From positions 369,618-433,617 of the forward strand of contig NZ_KL647133.1 in assembly GCF_000725805.1 (NCBI RefSeq): 64,000 nt of DNA, in the 5' to 3' direction. Below, piece by piece: positions 7,707-16,686 of this stretch. The number at the start of each line of letters is the position of its first letter. Within the stretch, counting starts at the first letter, position 1. Both the position numbers and the translations under genes were made by a program. Under the pieces are notes generated by a model, which saw nothing but the letters and a program-made list of their open reading frames with translations, made no database searches and was not told the origin of the DNA. The DNA comes from Streptomyces xanthophaeus (GTDB lineage: Bacteria > Actinomycetota > Actinomycetes > Streptomycetales > Streptomycetaceae).

Positions 7707-8857
7707 CGACCATCAGCACCACCCGTACAGCAGGTACAGGAACCAGAGGAGAGCAAGTGAACCCGGGGAATCCGGCTGTCGAGAACACGGATGCCGGCAG
7801 TGGCGCAGCGGGCGCGGGAGCGGAGAAGGCGGACACGTTCGCCCTCCTGGAGCGCGGCCGCGTGCTGTCGACTCCCGTGCTCCGTGCCGCCGTGGCCCGG
7901 CTCGCGGCGCCCATGGACACCGTCGCCGCCTACCACTTCGGCTGGATCGACGCCCAGGGCAACCCCGCTGACGGCGACGGCGGCAAGGCCCTGCGCCCCG
8001 CCCTCGCACTGATCTCCGCGGAAGCCGCGGGCGCGGCCGCCGAGGTCGGCGTGCCCGGCGCGGTCGCCGTGGAGCTCGTGCACAACTTCTCGCTGCTGCA
8101 CGACGACCTGATGGACGGCGACGAGCAGCGCCGTCACCGCGACACGGTGTGGAAGGTGCACGGCCCCGCCCAGGCCATCCTGGTCGGCGACGCCCTCTTC
8201 GCCCTCGCCAACGAACTCCTGCTGGAACTGGGCACCGTGGAGGCGGGCCGCGCGACCCGCCGGCTCACCACCGCCAGCCGCAAGCTCATCGACGGGCAGG
8301 CGCAGGACATCGCCTACGAGCACCGCGAGCGCGTCAGCGTCGAGGAGTGCCTGGAGATGGAGGGCAACAAGACCGGTGCCCTGCTGGCCTGTGCCGTCTC
8401 GATCGGCGCCGTCCTCGGCGGTGCGGACGACCGCACGGCCGACAAGCTGGAGGAGTACGGCTACCACCTGGGGCTGGCCTTCCAGGCGGTGGACGACCTC
8501 CTCGGCATCTGGGGCGACCCGGAGGCCACGGGCAAGCAGACCTGGAGCGACCTGCGCCAGCGCAAGAAGTCCCTGCCGGTCGTGGCCGCCCTGGCGGCGG
8601 GCGGTCCCGCCTGCGAGGAACTCGCCGAGCTGCTGGCCGCCGACGCCAAGAGCAACGACTTCGAGAGCTTCTCCGAGGAGGAGTTCGCCGCCCGGGCAGC
8701 GCTCATCGAGGCCGCCGGCGGCCGTCAGTGGACCGCCGACGAGGCGCGCCGCCAGCACGCCGTCGCCATCCGGGCCCTGGACGACGTCGACATGCCGCAG
8801 CGGGTGCGCGACCAGCTCGTCGCCCTCGCCGACTTCGTCGTCGTGCGCAAGAGGTGA
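7703..8857 (+). CDS. Polyprenyl (farnesyl-type) diphosphate synthase of the hopanoid operon
   Basis: Trans-isoprenyl diphosphate synthase, 384 aa, expected to supply farnesyl diphosphate for squalene. The first aspartate-rich motif is DDLMD (residues 134-138). The second is DDLLG (264-268) instead of DDxxD, followed by GDPEATGK. The N-terminal ~35 residues are low-complexity. A GTG at 7757 preceded by GAGGAG is an alternative start that would remove 18 residues; the ATG at 7703 has AGGAGG only 4 nt upstream but overlaps hpnE. Chain length (C15 or C20) cannot be decided by eye; the operon context favours C15. Confidence 0.88.
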   Translation: MTTISTTRTAGTGTRGEQVNPGNPAVENTDAGSGAAGAGAEKADTFALLERGRVLSTPVLRAAVARLAAPMDTVAAYHFGWIDAQGNPADGDGGKALRPALALISAEAAGAAAEVGVPGAVAVELVHNFSLLHDDLMDGDEQRRHRDTVWKVHGPAQAILVGDALFALANELLLELGTVEAGRATRRLTTASRKLIDGQAQDIAYEHRERVSVEECLEMEGNKTGALLACAVSIGAVLGGADDRTADKLEEYGYHLGLAFQAVDDLLGIWGDPEATGKQTWSDLRQRKKSLPVVAALAAGGPACEELAELLAADAKSNDFESFSEEEFAARAALIEAAGGRQWTADEARRQHAVAIRALDDVDMPQRVRDQLVALADFVVVRKR

Positions 8858-8898
8858 TCACCGCCCCGTACCGGTCCAATATATGAATCGCGAGTCGC

Positions 8899-8937
8899 CG
8901 GCCGGCGCCGCCACCTGAAAGTGGTGCGCTCCGGCCG
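8899..8937 (+). other. Hairpin in the gap before shc
   Basis: The only sizeable gap in the hopanoid operon (8858-8983) holds an imperfect stem-loop: outer arms CGGCCGG and CCGGCCG, inner arms CCAC and GTGG around CTGAAA. It may be an attenuator, an mRNA stabiliser or a weak terminator before a second promoter for shc. An AAGGGGAAG ribosome-binding site precedes the shc ATG. Confidence 0.4.
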
Positions 8938-8983
8938 ACGGCAGACCCCAGCACAGCACAGGACACTGTTCTAAGGGGAAGCC

Positions 8984-11068
8984 ATGACAGCGACGACCGA
9001 CGGCACCGCGGACGCCCGCGGTGCCGACACCGGGGTGGGCGCCGCGCCGCGATCCGCCCCAGGCCCGGCGGAGGGAAGCCTGCCGGACGCGACCCGCCGC
9101 GCCGGGCCGGGAACGGCCGCGCCGCCCGGCGGGCCCGACCCGGGCCGGGATCCCGTACGGGGCGCGCAGGAGGCCACCGCGCGGGCCACCCGGCACCTGC
9201 TCGCGCGCCAGGACGCCGAGGGCTGGTGGAAGGGCGACCTGGAGACCAACGTCACCATGGACGCCGAGGACCTGCTGCTGCGCCAGTTCCTCGGGATCCG
9301 GGACGAGGCGACCACCCACGCCTCGGCGCTCTTCATCCGCGGGGAGCAGCGGGAGGACGGCACCTGGGCCACCTTCCACGGCGGACCGCCGGACCTGTCC
9401 GCCACCGTCGAGGCGTACGTGGCCCTGCGCCTGGCGGGTGACGCGCCGGACACACCGCACATGACCCGCGCCTCGGCCTGGATCCGGGCCCACGGCGGGA
9501 TCGCCGCCGCCCGGGTCTTCACCCGGATCTGGCTGGCCCTCTTCGGCTGGTGGAACTGGGACCACCTGCCCGAACTCCCGCCCGAGCTGGTGTTCCTGCC
9601 GCCCTGGGTCCCGCTGAACATCTACGACTTCGGCTGCTGGGCCCGTCAGACCATCGTCCCGCTCACGGTCGTCTCCGCGATGCGCCCGGTCCGCCCGGCC
9701 CCCTTCGCGCTGGACGAGCTGCACGCCGACGCCCGGATGCCCAACCCGGTCAAGCAGCTTGCCCCGCTGACCAGTTGGGACGGCGCCTTCCAGCGGATGG
9801 ACAAGGCCCTGCACGTCTACCGGCGGTTCGCCCCGCGCCGGCTGCGCAAGGCGGCCATGGCGAGCGCGGGCCGCTGGATCGTCGAGCGCCAGGAGAACGA
9901 CGGCTGCTGGGGCGGCATCCAGCCGCCCGCCGTGTACTCCGTCATCGCCCTGCACCTGCTCGGCTACGACCTCCGGCACCCGGTGATGCGCGCCGGACTG
10001 GAGTCCCTGGACCGCTTCGCGGTGTGGCGCGAGGACGGCGCCCGCATGATCGAGGCCTGTCAGTCCCCGGTCTGGGACACCTGCCTCGCCGCGATCGCAC
10101 TGGCCGACGCGGGTCTGGCGCCCGACCACCCGGCGCTGGTCAAGGCGGCCGACTGGATGCTCGGCGAGGAGATCGTCCGCACCGGGGACTGGGCCGTGCA
10201 GCGGCCCGCCCTGGCTCCGGGAGGCTGGGCCTTCGAGTTCCACAACGACACCTACCCCGACATCGACGACACCGCCGAAGTGGTCCTCGCACTGCGCCGC
10301 ATCAAGCACCCCGACCCGGCCAGGGTGGAGGCGGCCATCGCCCGCGGGGTGTCCTGGAACCTCGGCATGCAGTCGAAGAACGGGGCCTGGGGGGCCTTCG
10401 ACGCCGACAACACCAGCCCCTTCCCGAACCGGCTGCCCTTCTGCGACTTCGGCGAGGTCATCGACCCGCCCTCGGCCGACGTCACCGCCCACGTGGTGGA
10501 GATGCTCGCCTTCGAGGGCCGGGCGGGTGACGCCCGGACCCTGCGCGGCATCGCCTGGCTGCTGGCCGAACAGGAGCCGGAGGGCGGCTGGTTCGGCCGC
10601 TGGGGCACCAACTACGTCTACGGCACGGGATCGGTGGTCCCCGCGCTCACCGCGGCCGGCATCTCTCCGGGACATCCCGCGATCCGGCGGGCCGTCCGCT
10701 GGCTGGAGAGCGTACAGAACGCGGACGGCGGGTGGGGCGAGGACCAGCGCTCCTACCAGGACCGCACGTGGGCCGGGAAGGGCGCGTCCACCGCCTCGCA
10801 GACGGCGTGGGCGCTGATGGCCCTGCTCTCGGCCGGGGAACGCGAGGGCCGGGCCGTGGAGCGCGGCATCGCCTACCTGGTGCGGACGCAAGCGCAGGAC
10901 GGCTCCTGGGACGAGCCGTACTTCACGGGCACCGGCTTCCCCTGGGACTTCTCCATCAACTACCACCTGTACCGGCAGGTGTTCCCGCTGACCGCGCTCG
11001 GCCGCTACCTGTACGGGGAACCCTTCGCCCCCGACCGGGCGCACGCCTCCCCGGCCGGGGAGGCGTGA
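8984..11068 (+). CDS. shc: Squalene-hopene cyclase
   Basis: A 694-aa membrane-associated class II triterpene cyclase that protonates and cyclises squalene to hopene and hopanol. The catalytic DxDD motif is DIDD (residues 426-429, in a YPDIDDTAEV context). Several QW repeats are visible (QDAEGWWKGD, QENDGCWGG, QSKNGAWGAFD, QEPEGGWFG, QNADGGWGE, QAQDGSWDE). Length is about 60 residues above many bacterial cyclases because of a Pro/Gly/Ala-rich N-terminal extension of about 60 residues, common in Streptomyces. The stop shares one base with the hpnG start. Confidence 0.95.
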   Translation: MTATTDGTADARGADTGVGAAPRSAPGPAEGSLPDATRRAGPGTAAPPGGPDPGRDPVRGAQEATARATRHLLARQDAEGWWKGDLETNVTMDAEDLLLRQFLGIRDEATTHASALFIRGEQREDGTWATFHGGPPDLSATVEAYVALRLAGDAPDTPHMTRASAWIRAHGGIAAARVFTRIWLALFGWWNWDHLPELPPELVFLPPWVPLNIYDFGCWARQTIVPLTVVSAMRPVRPAPFALDELHADARMPNPVKQLAPLTSWDGAFQRMDKALHVYRRFAPRRLRKAAMASAGRWIVERQENDGCWGGIQPPAVYSVIALHLLGYDLRHPVMRAGLESLDRFAVWREDGARMIEACQSPVWDTCLAAIALADAGLAPDHPALVKAADWMLGEEIVRTGDWAVQRPALAPGGWAFEFHNDTYPDIDDTAEVVLALRRIKHPDPARVEAAIARGVSWNLGMQSKNGAWGAFDADNTSPFPNRLPFCDFGEVIDPPSADVTAHVVEMLAFEGRAGDARTLRGIAWLLAEQEPEGGWFGRWGTNYVYGTGSVVPALTAAGISPGHPAIRRAVRWLESVQNADGGWGEDQRSYQDRTWAGKGASTASQTAWALMALLSAGEREGRAVERGIAYLVRTQAQDGSWDEPYFTGTGFPWDFSINYHLYRQVFPLTALGRYLYGEPFAPDRAHASPAGEA

Positions 11069-11721
11069 TGGGCGCCGCCGAGGCGGCCGCCACCCCGCTG
11101 CTGGTCGCCTGCGCCCTGCGCATCGAACAGGCCGCGCTGCGCAGCGCCGGCCGCGGAGCCCGCGGTGCACGGCCCTGCAGGCACACCCTGCTGCGCACCG
11201 GCATGGGCCCGCGCGCGGCCGAACGGGCCGTCGGACGGGCGCTGGAGCGGCCCGGGATGGAGCGGGCCGCCGTCCTCGCGACCGGGTTCTGCGCCGGGCT
11301 GGTACCCGGTATGCACCCCGGTGACCTGGTCGTCGCCGATCAGACCCGGGACCCGCACGGAACCGTCAGCTGTACCGGAACCGCACTGCTCGCCGAGGCA
11401 CTCGCCCGGGCCGTACCCGGCCGGACCGTGCACATCGGCCCCCTGACCGGATCAGACCACGTCGTCCGCGGCCAGGAGCGCGCGCAGCTGCGCGCCACCG
11501 GCGCCATCGCGGTCGACATGGAGTCCGCGGCCACCTTGTGGAGCGCGACCGGCGGCGGGAGCCGCCCGGTTGCGGCCGTCCGGGTGATCGTGGACGCTCC
11601 GGAGCATGAGCTCGTCCGCATCGGCACGGTCCGCGGTGGAATATCGGCCTTCCGCGTATTGCGTGCCGTACTGCCCGCGTTTTATGACTGGCACCGTTCT
11701 TCGCTGCTCCCCAGGAGGTGA
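11068..11721 (+). CDS. hpnG: Adenosylhopane nucleosidase HpnG
   Basis: A 217-aa nucleoside phosphorylase-like protein (PNP/MTAN fold). In extended hopanoid synthesis HpnG removes adenine from adenosylhopane to give ribosylhopane. Visible features are the GFCAGL glycine loop, VADQTRD, and the purine-site phrase AVDMESAA. TGATG overlap with shc upstream. Its end carries AGGAGG, which serves as the ribosome site for hpnH. Confidence 0.85.
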   Translation: MGAAEAAATPLLVACALRIEQAALRSAGRGARGARPCRHTLLRTGMGPRAAERAVGRALERPGMERAAVLATGFCAGLVPGMHPGDLVVADQTRDPHGTVSCTGTALLAEALARAVPGRTVHIGPLTGSDHVVRGQERAQLRATGAIAVDMESAATLWSATGGGSRPVAAVRVIVDAPEHELVRIGTVRGGISAFRVLRAVLPAFYDWHRSSLLPRR

Positions 11722-11726
11722 GCCAG

Positions 11727-12758
11727 ATGGCCATGCCGCTGCGCCAGACCATCAGGGTCGGGACCTATCTGCTCGAACAGAAGCTCCGCAAGCGTGAGAA
11801 GTTCCCGCTGATCGTCGAGCTGGAACCGCTCTACGCCTGCAACCTCGCCTGCGAGGGGTGCGGGAAGATCCAGCACCCGGCGGGGGTGCTCAAGCAGCGC
11901 ATGCCGGTCGCCCAGGCGGTCGGCGCCGTGCTGGAGTCCGGCGCACCCATGGTGTCCATCGCGGGCGGAGAGCCCCTGATGCACCCGCAGATCCACGAGA
12001 TCGTCCGGCAGCTGGTGGCGAAGCGGAAGTATGTCTTCCTCTGCACCAACGCGATGCTGCTGCGCAAGAAGATCGAGAAGTTCACCCCGTCCCCCTACTT
12101 CGCCTTCGCCGTGCACATCGACGGCCTGCGCGAACGGCACGACGAGTCGGTGGCCAAGGAAGGCGTCTTCGACGAGGCCGTGGAGGCCATCAAGGAGGCG
12201 AAGAGGCGCGGATTCCGGGTCACGACCAACTCCACCTTCTTCAACACCGACACCCCGCAGACGATCATCGAGGTGCTCAACTACCTCAATGACGACCTCA
12301 AGGTGGACGAGATGATGATCTCGCCTGCCTACGCGTACGAAAAGGCCCCTGACCAGGAACACTTCCTGGGAGTCGAGCAGACCCGCGAGCTCTTCAGGAA
12401 GGCATTCGCGGGCGGCAACAGGGCCCGCTGGCGGCTCAACCACTCCCCGCTCTTCCTGGACTTCCTGGAAGGCAAGGCCGACTTCCCCTGCACGGCCTGG
12501 GCCATTCCGAATTACTCCCTCTTCGGCTGGCAGCGCCCCTGCTATCTGATGAGCGACGGGTACGTCCCGACGTACCGGGAGCTGATCAACGACACCGACT
12601 GGAGCAAGTACGGCCGCGGAAAGGACCCGCGCTGCGCGAACTGCATGGCGCACTGCGGCTACGAACCCACCGCCGTCCTCGCTACCATGGGCTCGCTCAA
12701 GGAATCCCTGCGCGCGGCCCGGGAGACGATCGCCAGCAACCGGGGCACGTCGGCATGA
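11727..12758 (+). CDS. hpnH: Adenosylhopane synthase HpnH (radical SAM)
   Basis: A 343-aa radical SAM enzyme that adds the 5'-deoxyadenosyl radical to diploptene, forming adenosylhopane, the first C35 hopanoid. The [4Fe-4S] motif CNLACEGC gives Cys38, Cys42 and Cys45; a SAM-binding GGEP (IAGGEPLMHPQI) follows. The SPASM-like C-terminal region has Cys residues in CANCMAHCGYEPTA. The ATG at 11727 is chosen because AGGAGG lies 8 nt upstream; a GTG at 11718 would sit on that site. Overlaps hpnO by 4 nt. Confidence 0.93.
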   Translation: MAMPLRQTIRVGTYLLEQKLRKREKFPLIVELEPLYACNLACEGCGKIQHPAGVLKQRMPVAQAVGAVLESGAPMVSIAGGEPLMHPQIHEIVRQLVAKRKYVFLCTNAMLLRKKIEKFTPSPYFAFAVHIDGLRERHDESVAKEGVFDEAVEAIKEAKRRGFRVTTNSTFFNTDTPQTIIEVLNYLNDDLKVDEMMISPAYAYEKAPDQEHFLGVEQTRELFRKAFAGGNRARWRLNHSPLFLDFLEGKADFPCTAWAIPNYSLFGWQRPCYLMSDGYVPTYRELINDTDWSKYGRGKDPRCANCMAHCGYEPTAVLATMGSLKESLRAARETIASNRGTSA

Positions 12759-14164
12759 CCCCCGCAGGACAGGGGGAGGGCGGCCGGGGCTTCGACCTCG
12801 GCGCCCTGCTGGCCGCGCGCGGGGCCGAACGCTACGAGCTGCACGCCCGGCACCTCAACCACCAGCTGCCCCGGATGCTGCACACCCTCGGCTTCGACAA
12901 GGTCTACGAGCGGGCCGAGGGTGCCCACTTCTGGGACGCCGAGGGCAACGACTACCTCGACATGCTGGCCGGGTTCGGGGTGATGGGCCTGGGCCGGCAC
13001 CACCCGGTCGTCCGCCGGGCCCTGCACGACGTCCTGGACGCCCAGCTCGCCGACCTCACCCGCTTCGACTGCCAGCCGCTGCCGGGGCTGCTGGCCGAGA
13101 AGCTCCTCTCGTACAGCCCCCACCTGGACCGGGTCTTCTTCGGCAACAGCGGCACGGAGGCCGTGGAGACGGCCCTGAAGTTCGCCCGGTACGCCACCGG
13201 GCGGCCGAGGGTCCTCTACTGCGACCACGCCTTCCACGGGCTGACCACGGGCTCGTTGTCGGTGAACGGGGAGGGCGGCTTCCGGGACGGCTTCGCCCCG
13301 CTGCTGCCCGATACGAAGATCGCGCTCGGGGACCTGGCCGCCCTGGAGCGGGAGCTGCGGCGCGGGGACGTGGCCGCCTTCGTCGTCGAGCCGGTACAGG
13401 GCAAGGGGGTCCTGGCCGCCCCGCCAGGATTCCTGCTCGCCGCGCAGGAACTCCTCCACCGGAACAAGGCGCTGCTGATCGCGGACGAGGTGCAGACCGG
13501 GCTCGGACGTACCGGCGACTTCTACGCGTACCAGCACGAGCCGGGCGTGGAGCCCGACCTGGTGTGCGTGGCCAAGGCCCTGTCCGGCGGCTACGTGCCG
13601 GTCGGTGCGACCCTGGGCAAGGACTGGATCTTCAAGAAGGTCTACTCGTCCATGGACCGGGTCCTCGTGCACTCCGCCAGCTTCGGTTCCAACGCGCAGG
13701 CGATGGCGGCCGGGCTGGCGGTGCTGTCGGTCATGGAGGACGAGCAGGTCGTGGCGAACGCCCGGGCCATGGGCGACCTGCTGCGCGGGCGGCTCGCCGC
13801 CATGGTGGACGAGTACGAGCTGCTGCACGAGGTGCGGGGGCGCGGCCTGATGATCGGCATCGAGTTCGGCCGGCCGTCCTCGCTGGGGCTGCGCAGCCGG
13901 TGGACCGTGCTCCAGGCGGCCCGCAAGGGGCTGTTCGCGCAGATGGTCGTGGTCCCGCTGCTCCAGAAGCACCGGATCCTCACCCAGGTCTCCGGCGACC
14001 ACCTGGAGGTGATCAAGCTGATCCCGCCGCTGATCGTGGACGAGCGGGACGTCGACCGGTTCGTCGGCGCCTTCCGCGAGGTCATGGACGAGGCCCACGG
14101 AGGGTCCGGCCTGATGTGGGACTTCGGCCGGACCCTGGTGAAGCAGGCGGTCGGCAACCGCTGA
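12755..14164 (+). CDS. hpnO: Class III aminotransferase HpnO (aminobacteriohopanetriol formation)
   Basis: A 469-aa PLP enzyme of the ornithine aminotransferase family. The PLP lysine is Lys274 in CVAKALSGGYVPVGA; the pyridoxal-contacting Asp is in LIADEVQTGLGRTG, and FFGNSGTEAVE binds phosphate. In hopanoid clusters HpnO is assigned to amination at C35 giving 35-aminobacteriohopanetriol. It directly follows hpnH with a 4-nt overlap; no ispG or dxs lies between. Confidence 0.88.
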   Translation: MTPAGQGEGGRGFDLGALLAARGAERYELHARHLNHQLPRMLHTLGFDKVYERAEGAHFWDAEGNDYLDMLAGFGVMGLGRHHPVVRRALHDVLDAQLADLTRFDCQPLPGLLAEKLLSYSPHLDRVFFGNSGTEAVETALKFARYATGRPRVLYCDHAFHGLTTGSLSVNGEGGFRDGFAPLLPDTKIALGDLAALERELRRGDVAAFVVEPVQGKGVLAAPPGFLLAAQELLHRNKALLIADEVQTGLGRTGDFYAYQHEPGVEPDLVCVAKALSGGYVPVGATLGKDWIFKKVYSSMDRVLVHSASFGSNAQAMAAGLAVLSVMEDEQVVANARAMGDLLRGRLAAMVDEYELLHEVRGRGLMIGIEFGRPSSLGLRSRWTVLQAARKGLFAQMVVVPLLQKHRILTQVSGDHLEVIKLIPPLIVDERDVDRFVGAFREVMDEAHGGSGLMWDFGRTLVKQAVGNR

Positions 14165-14188
14165 CCGCCCCTTCCGCTGCCGCTGCCC

Positions 14189-15025
14189 CTACGGTCCGGT
14201 CAGCAGGCGGTCGCGGAGCCGGCCGAGGGTCTCGGGCGCGAGCCCGAGGCCCTCGGCGAGGTAGGGCTCGACCCCGCCCCACCGCTCGTCGATGGTGTCG
14301 AAGGCGGCGGTCAGGTACTCGGCGCGGGCGTCGAAGAGCGGCGCGAGCAGCTCCATCACCTCGGGGGAGTGGGCCTCGACCGGCTCGCCGCTGCGGCGCA
14401 CCCGGTAGCGCCGGTGCGGGGCGTTCGACTCCAGGTAGTCCGCCACGATCGCCTCGCGCTCGACGCCGAGCGCGAGGAGGGTGACGGCGACGGACAGCCC
14501 GGCCCGGTCCTTGCCCGCCGCGCAGTGCATCAGGGCCGGGACGCTGTCCTCGGCGAGGGCGTGCACGACCCGGCTGTGTTCGGCGGTGCGCCGCTCGATG
14601 ATGGTGCGGTACGAGTTCGCCATCCGGGCCGCGGCCTTGCCGTCGCCGAGGAGGGCGCGGAGCTGGTCGAGCTCGCCCTCGCGGACCATCTTCCAGAACT
14701 CCTTGCCGTCGGCGGGGTCCGACAGCGGGATGTTCACGTTGCGCACGCCGGGCAGTTCGACGTCCGGACCTTCCAGAGTGTGGTCGGCGTTGTTGCGGAA
14801 GTCGAAGATGGTGTGCAGACCGAGCGAGATGAGGAACTCTGCATCTGTTTCGGTGGCATGTGCCAGATGTCCGCTTCGGAACAGTCGTCCCGCCCTGACC
14901 CTCCGTCCGCCGGCGGCCGGAAGTCCGCCCACGTCACGGAAATTGCGCACTCCGGTCAGCTCCGGCTCCGGCACCCGGTCCGGGCCGGGGTGCGTCGGCG
15001 GGGCCGGGGGTATCTGCTGGGTCAC
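14189..15025 (-). CDS. Tyrosine-protein phosphatase (Y_phosphatase3 family)
   Basis: A 278-aa protein with the Cys-based phosphatase signature HCAAGKDR (residues 167-174, catalytic Cys168, Arg174) and the N-terminal GVRNFRDVGGL phrase typical of actinobacterial PtpB-like phosphatases. These act on phosphotyrosine and often on phosphoinositides or Ser/Thr phosphates. No signal peptide. Convergent with the hopanoid operon. The start at 15025 follows a GGAGGAGTT ribosome site on the minus strand. Confidence 0.88.
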   Translation of the reverse strand: MTQQIPPAPPTHPGPDRVPEPELTGVRNFRDVGGLPAAGGRRVRAGRLFRSGHLAHATETDAEFLISLGLHTIFDFRNNADHTLEGPDVELPGVRNVNIPLSDPADGKEFWKMVREGELDQLRALLGDGKAAARMANSYRTIIERRTAEHSRVVHALAEDSVPALMHCAAGKDRAGLSVAVTLLALGVEREAIVADYLESNAPHRRYRVRRSGEPVEAHSPEVMELLAPLFDARAEYLTAAFDTIDERWGGVEPYLAEGLGLAPETLGRLRDRLLTGP

Positions 15026-15339
15026 GGGAACTCCTCCGCATCGTCGTGGGGTGTCCGAAATACACTACTTGGCAACAACTTGCCGTAAACGGAGGCCAGA
15101 TCGGGCACCTCCCCGTGAGCCAGATCATACGGTGACCGTGAGTGTCTGATCGCGAAAGCCGAATGGCCCGGCAGGGGCGGTTGTTGGCGGTGGGGAATGG
15201 ACGCAGGGTGACCGGAATTCCGTCGATCCCTCATCCCTGTGAATCCGTCAGGGAATTCGTGGCTTGTTCCCCTGCTCCGACTGGAATAGCTTCGCCCTCG
15301 ATCCGGGTGGACCGCCGAATCCTGCCGCCGCCCGGGAAC
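15026..15339. other. Intergenic region without a credible gene
   Basis: Divergent spacer between the phosphatase and the riboswitch-controlled peptidase. It is less GC-rich than its surroundings and must hold the minus-strand promoter of the phosphatase (near 15051-15080) and the plus-strand promoter of the riboswitch transcript. An ORF-like frame from 15142 has no family features and enters the riboswitch, so it is not called. Confidence 0.5.
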
Positions 15340-15521
15340 CGCACCCGACTATTCACGCGCGCGGCAGGAGCGGGGGAACCAGGTAAGTCGCCGTGCCGGA
15401 TCTTTGCATCCGGGACGGCTAGGGGTGAAGCCGTACATAAGTGACACAGCTGTTCCGTGTGTCCCCTCCGTACGGCCGGACATCTCCAGTCCGAACCCGA
15501 CAGCTCACCTCGCAGGCGACG
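15340..15521 (+). ncRNA. c-di-AMP riboswitch (ydaO-yuaA class)
   Basis: The 5' leader of the M23 peptidase gene contains the hallmark segments of the ydaO-yuaA riboswitch in order: GCACCCGACTATTCA, GGCAGGAGCGGGGGAACCA, GGGGTGAAGCCG, and a closing CGAACCCGACAGCTCACCT with CGCAGGCGAC. In the class, c-di-AMP binding turns the downstream gene off. In Streptomyces these elements control cell-wall remodelling enzymes such as Rpf and LysM/M23 peptidases, which matches the gene 15 nt downstream. Boundaries are approximate. Confidence 0.87.
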
Positions 15522-15535
15522 GAGAGGAATTCGCC

Positions 15536-16522
15536 ATGCCTGCAAAGGGTAAGCACCGCCGTCCCAAGTCCGGTTCCATAGCGCGAGGTTTCGCCGTCGC
15601 CGGCACCGGGGGCGCCGCCCTCGCACTGCCGCTGATGGGCGCTGCCGGTGCCCACGCCGCCGGTGCGCCGACCGCCGCGAGCGCCGCCACCCCCGTCACG
15701 CAGGCCCTCCAGGCCGCCCCCCAGGCGGTGCAGCTCCAGGCCGCCGCACCGCAGGCGGCCCCGCAGGCCGCGCCGACCGTGTACACGGTCGTGCCGGGCG
15801 ACTACCTCTCCAAGATCGCTGCCGAACGCCACCTGACGGGCGGCTGGGAGCAGCTCTACGCCGACAACCGCGAGGCGGTCGGCACCGACCCGTCGCTGAT
15901 CCACCCGGGCCTGAAGCTGACGCTCGGTGCGAAGGGCGAGGCCGCCCCGGCCCGGCCCGCCGCCGAGCCGGCTCCGCAGCAGGCGGCCCCGAAGCAGGCC
16001 GCCCCCCAGCAGGCGGCCCCGAAGCAGGCCACTCCGAAGCAGGCCGCTCCCCAGCAGGCCGCTCCGAAGAAGACGGCTCCACAGAAGGCCCCGGCCGAGG
16101 CGAAGGCGCCCTCGGCCGCGGGCTTCGTCGCCCCGGTCGGCGGCGGGATCTCCACCCAGTACAAGGTCGCGGGCAGCATGTGGTCCTCCGGCTACCACAC
16201 CGGCGTCGACTTCATCGCGAGCTCCGGGACCACCGTCAGGGCCGTCGGCGCGGGCTCCGTGGTCTCCGCCGGCTGGAGCGGCTCGTACGGCAACGAGGTC
16301 GTCATCCGGCACGCCGACGGGAACTACTCCCAGTACGCCCACCTGTCCTCCCTCTCCGTCTCGGCGGGCCAGAGCGTCACCGCCGGACAGACCATCGGAC
16401 TCTCCGGTTCCACCGGCAACTCGACCGGCCCGCACCTGCACTTCGAGATCCGGACGAGCCCCTCCTACGGCTCGGACATCAACCCGATCGCCTACCTGCG
16501 CTCCAAGGGCGCGAGCCTCTGA
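15536..16522 (+). CDS. Secreted LysM and M23 peptidase
   Basis: A 328-aa exported cell-wall hydrolase. Domains: a signal peptide with basic start (KGKHRRPKSG) and hydrophobic core ending near AHAAG (about residue 42); a LysM peptidoglycan-binding domain (about 82-130, YTVVPGDYLSKIA); a Gln/Ala/Pro/Lys repeat linker (about 140-190); and a C-terminal lysostaphin-type M23 domain (about 197-325) with the Zn ligands His221 and Asp225 (HTGVD) and His300/His302 (GPHLHFE). It should cleave peptidoglycan cross-bridges. GGAGAGGAA precedes the ATG. The c-di-AMP riboswitch upstream implies second-messenger control. Confidence 0.92.
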   Translation: MPAKGKHRRPKSGSIARGFAVAGTGGAALALPLMGAAGAHAAGAPTAASAATPVTQALQAAPQAVQLQAAAPQAAPQAAPTVYTVVPGDYLSKIAAERHLTGGWEQLYADNREAVGTDPSLIHPGLKLTLGAKGEAAPARPAAEPAPQQAAPKQAAPQQAAPKQATPKQAAPQQAAPKKTAPQKAPAEAKAPSAAGFVAPVGGGISTQYKVAGSMWSSGYHTGVDFIASSGTTVRAVGAGSVVSAGWSGSYGNEVVIRHADGNYSQYAHLSSLSVSAGQSVTAGQTIGLSGSTGNSTGPHLHFEIRTSPSYGSDINPIAYLRSKGASL

Positions 16523-16547
16523 CGGCACCCGCCGTCGGCACCAGAAC

Positions 16548-16590
16548 ACACGTGAGGCCGGGACCCGAGGGGGGCCCCGGCCTCACGTGT
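16548..16590 (+). terminator. Terminator of the M23 peptidase gene
   Basis: A long hairpin with arms ACACGTGAGGCCGGG and its near-complement, closed by a CCCGAGGG-type loop, starts 26 nt after the stop codon and is followed by a T-rich stretch (TTACTTATTCC). Confidence 0.8.
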
Positions 16591-16686
16591 TACTTATTCC
16601 TTATCCGCCAGGTGGTACAGATCACGGTCCGTCAACCCCTGCTTACGTTGGCGTAGGTCGCCCACGGAGGTGAAGGATGTTGTCCC

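Noticed and set aside
4221..15062. Shared 12-mer GTGTCCGAAATA at 4221 and 15051 as a common operator
   Set aside because: A 12-bp match between two sites in 64 kb is expected by chance; no further similarity around it.
15142..15444. Plus-strand 100-codon frame upstream of the M23 gene
   Set aside because: It runs into the conserved riboswitch segments, which explain the conservation there; no domain seen.
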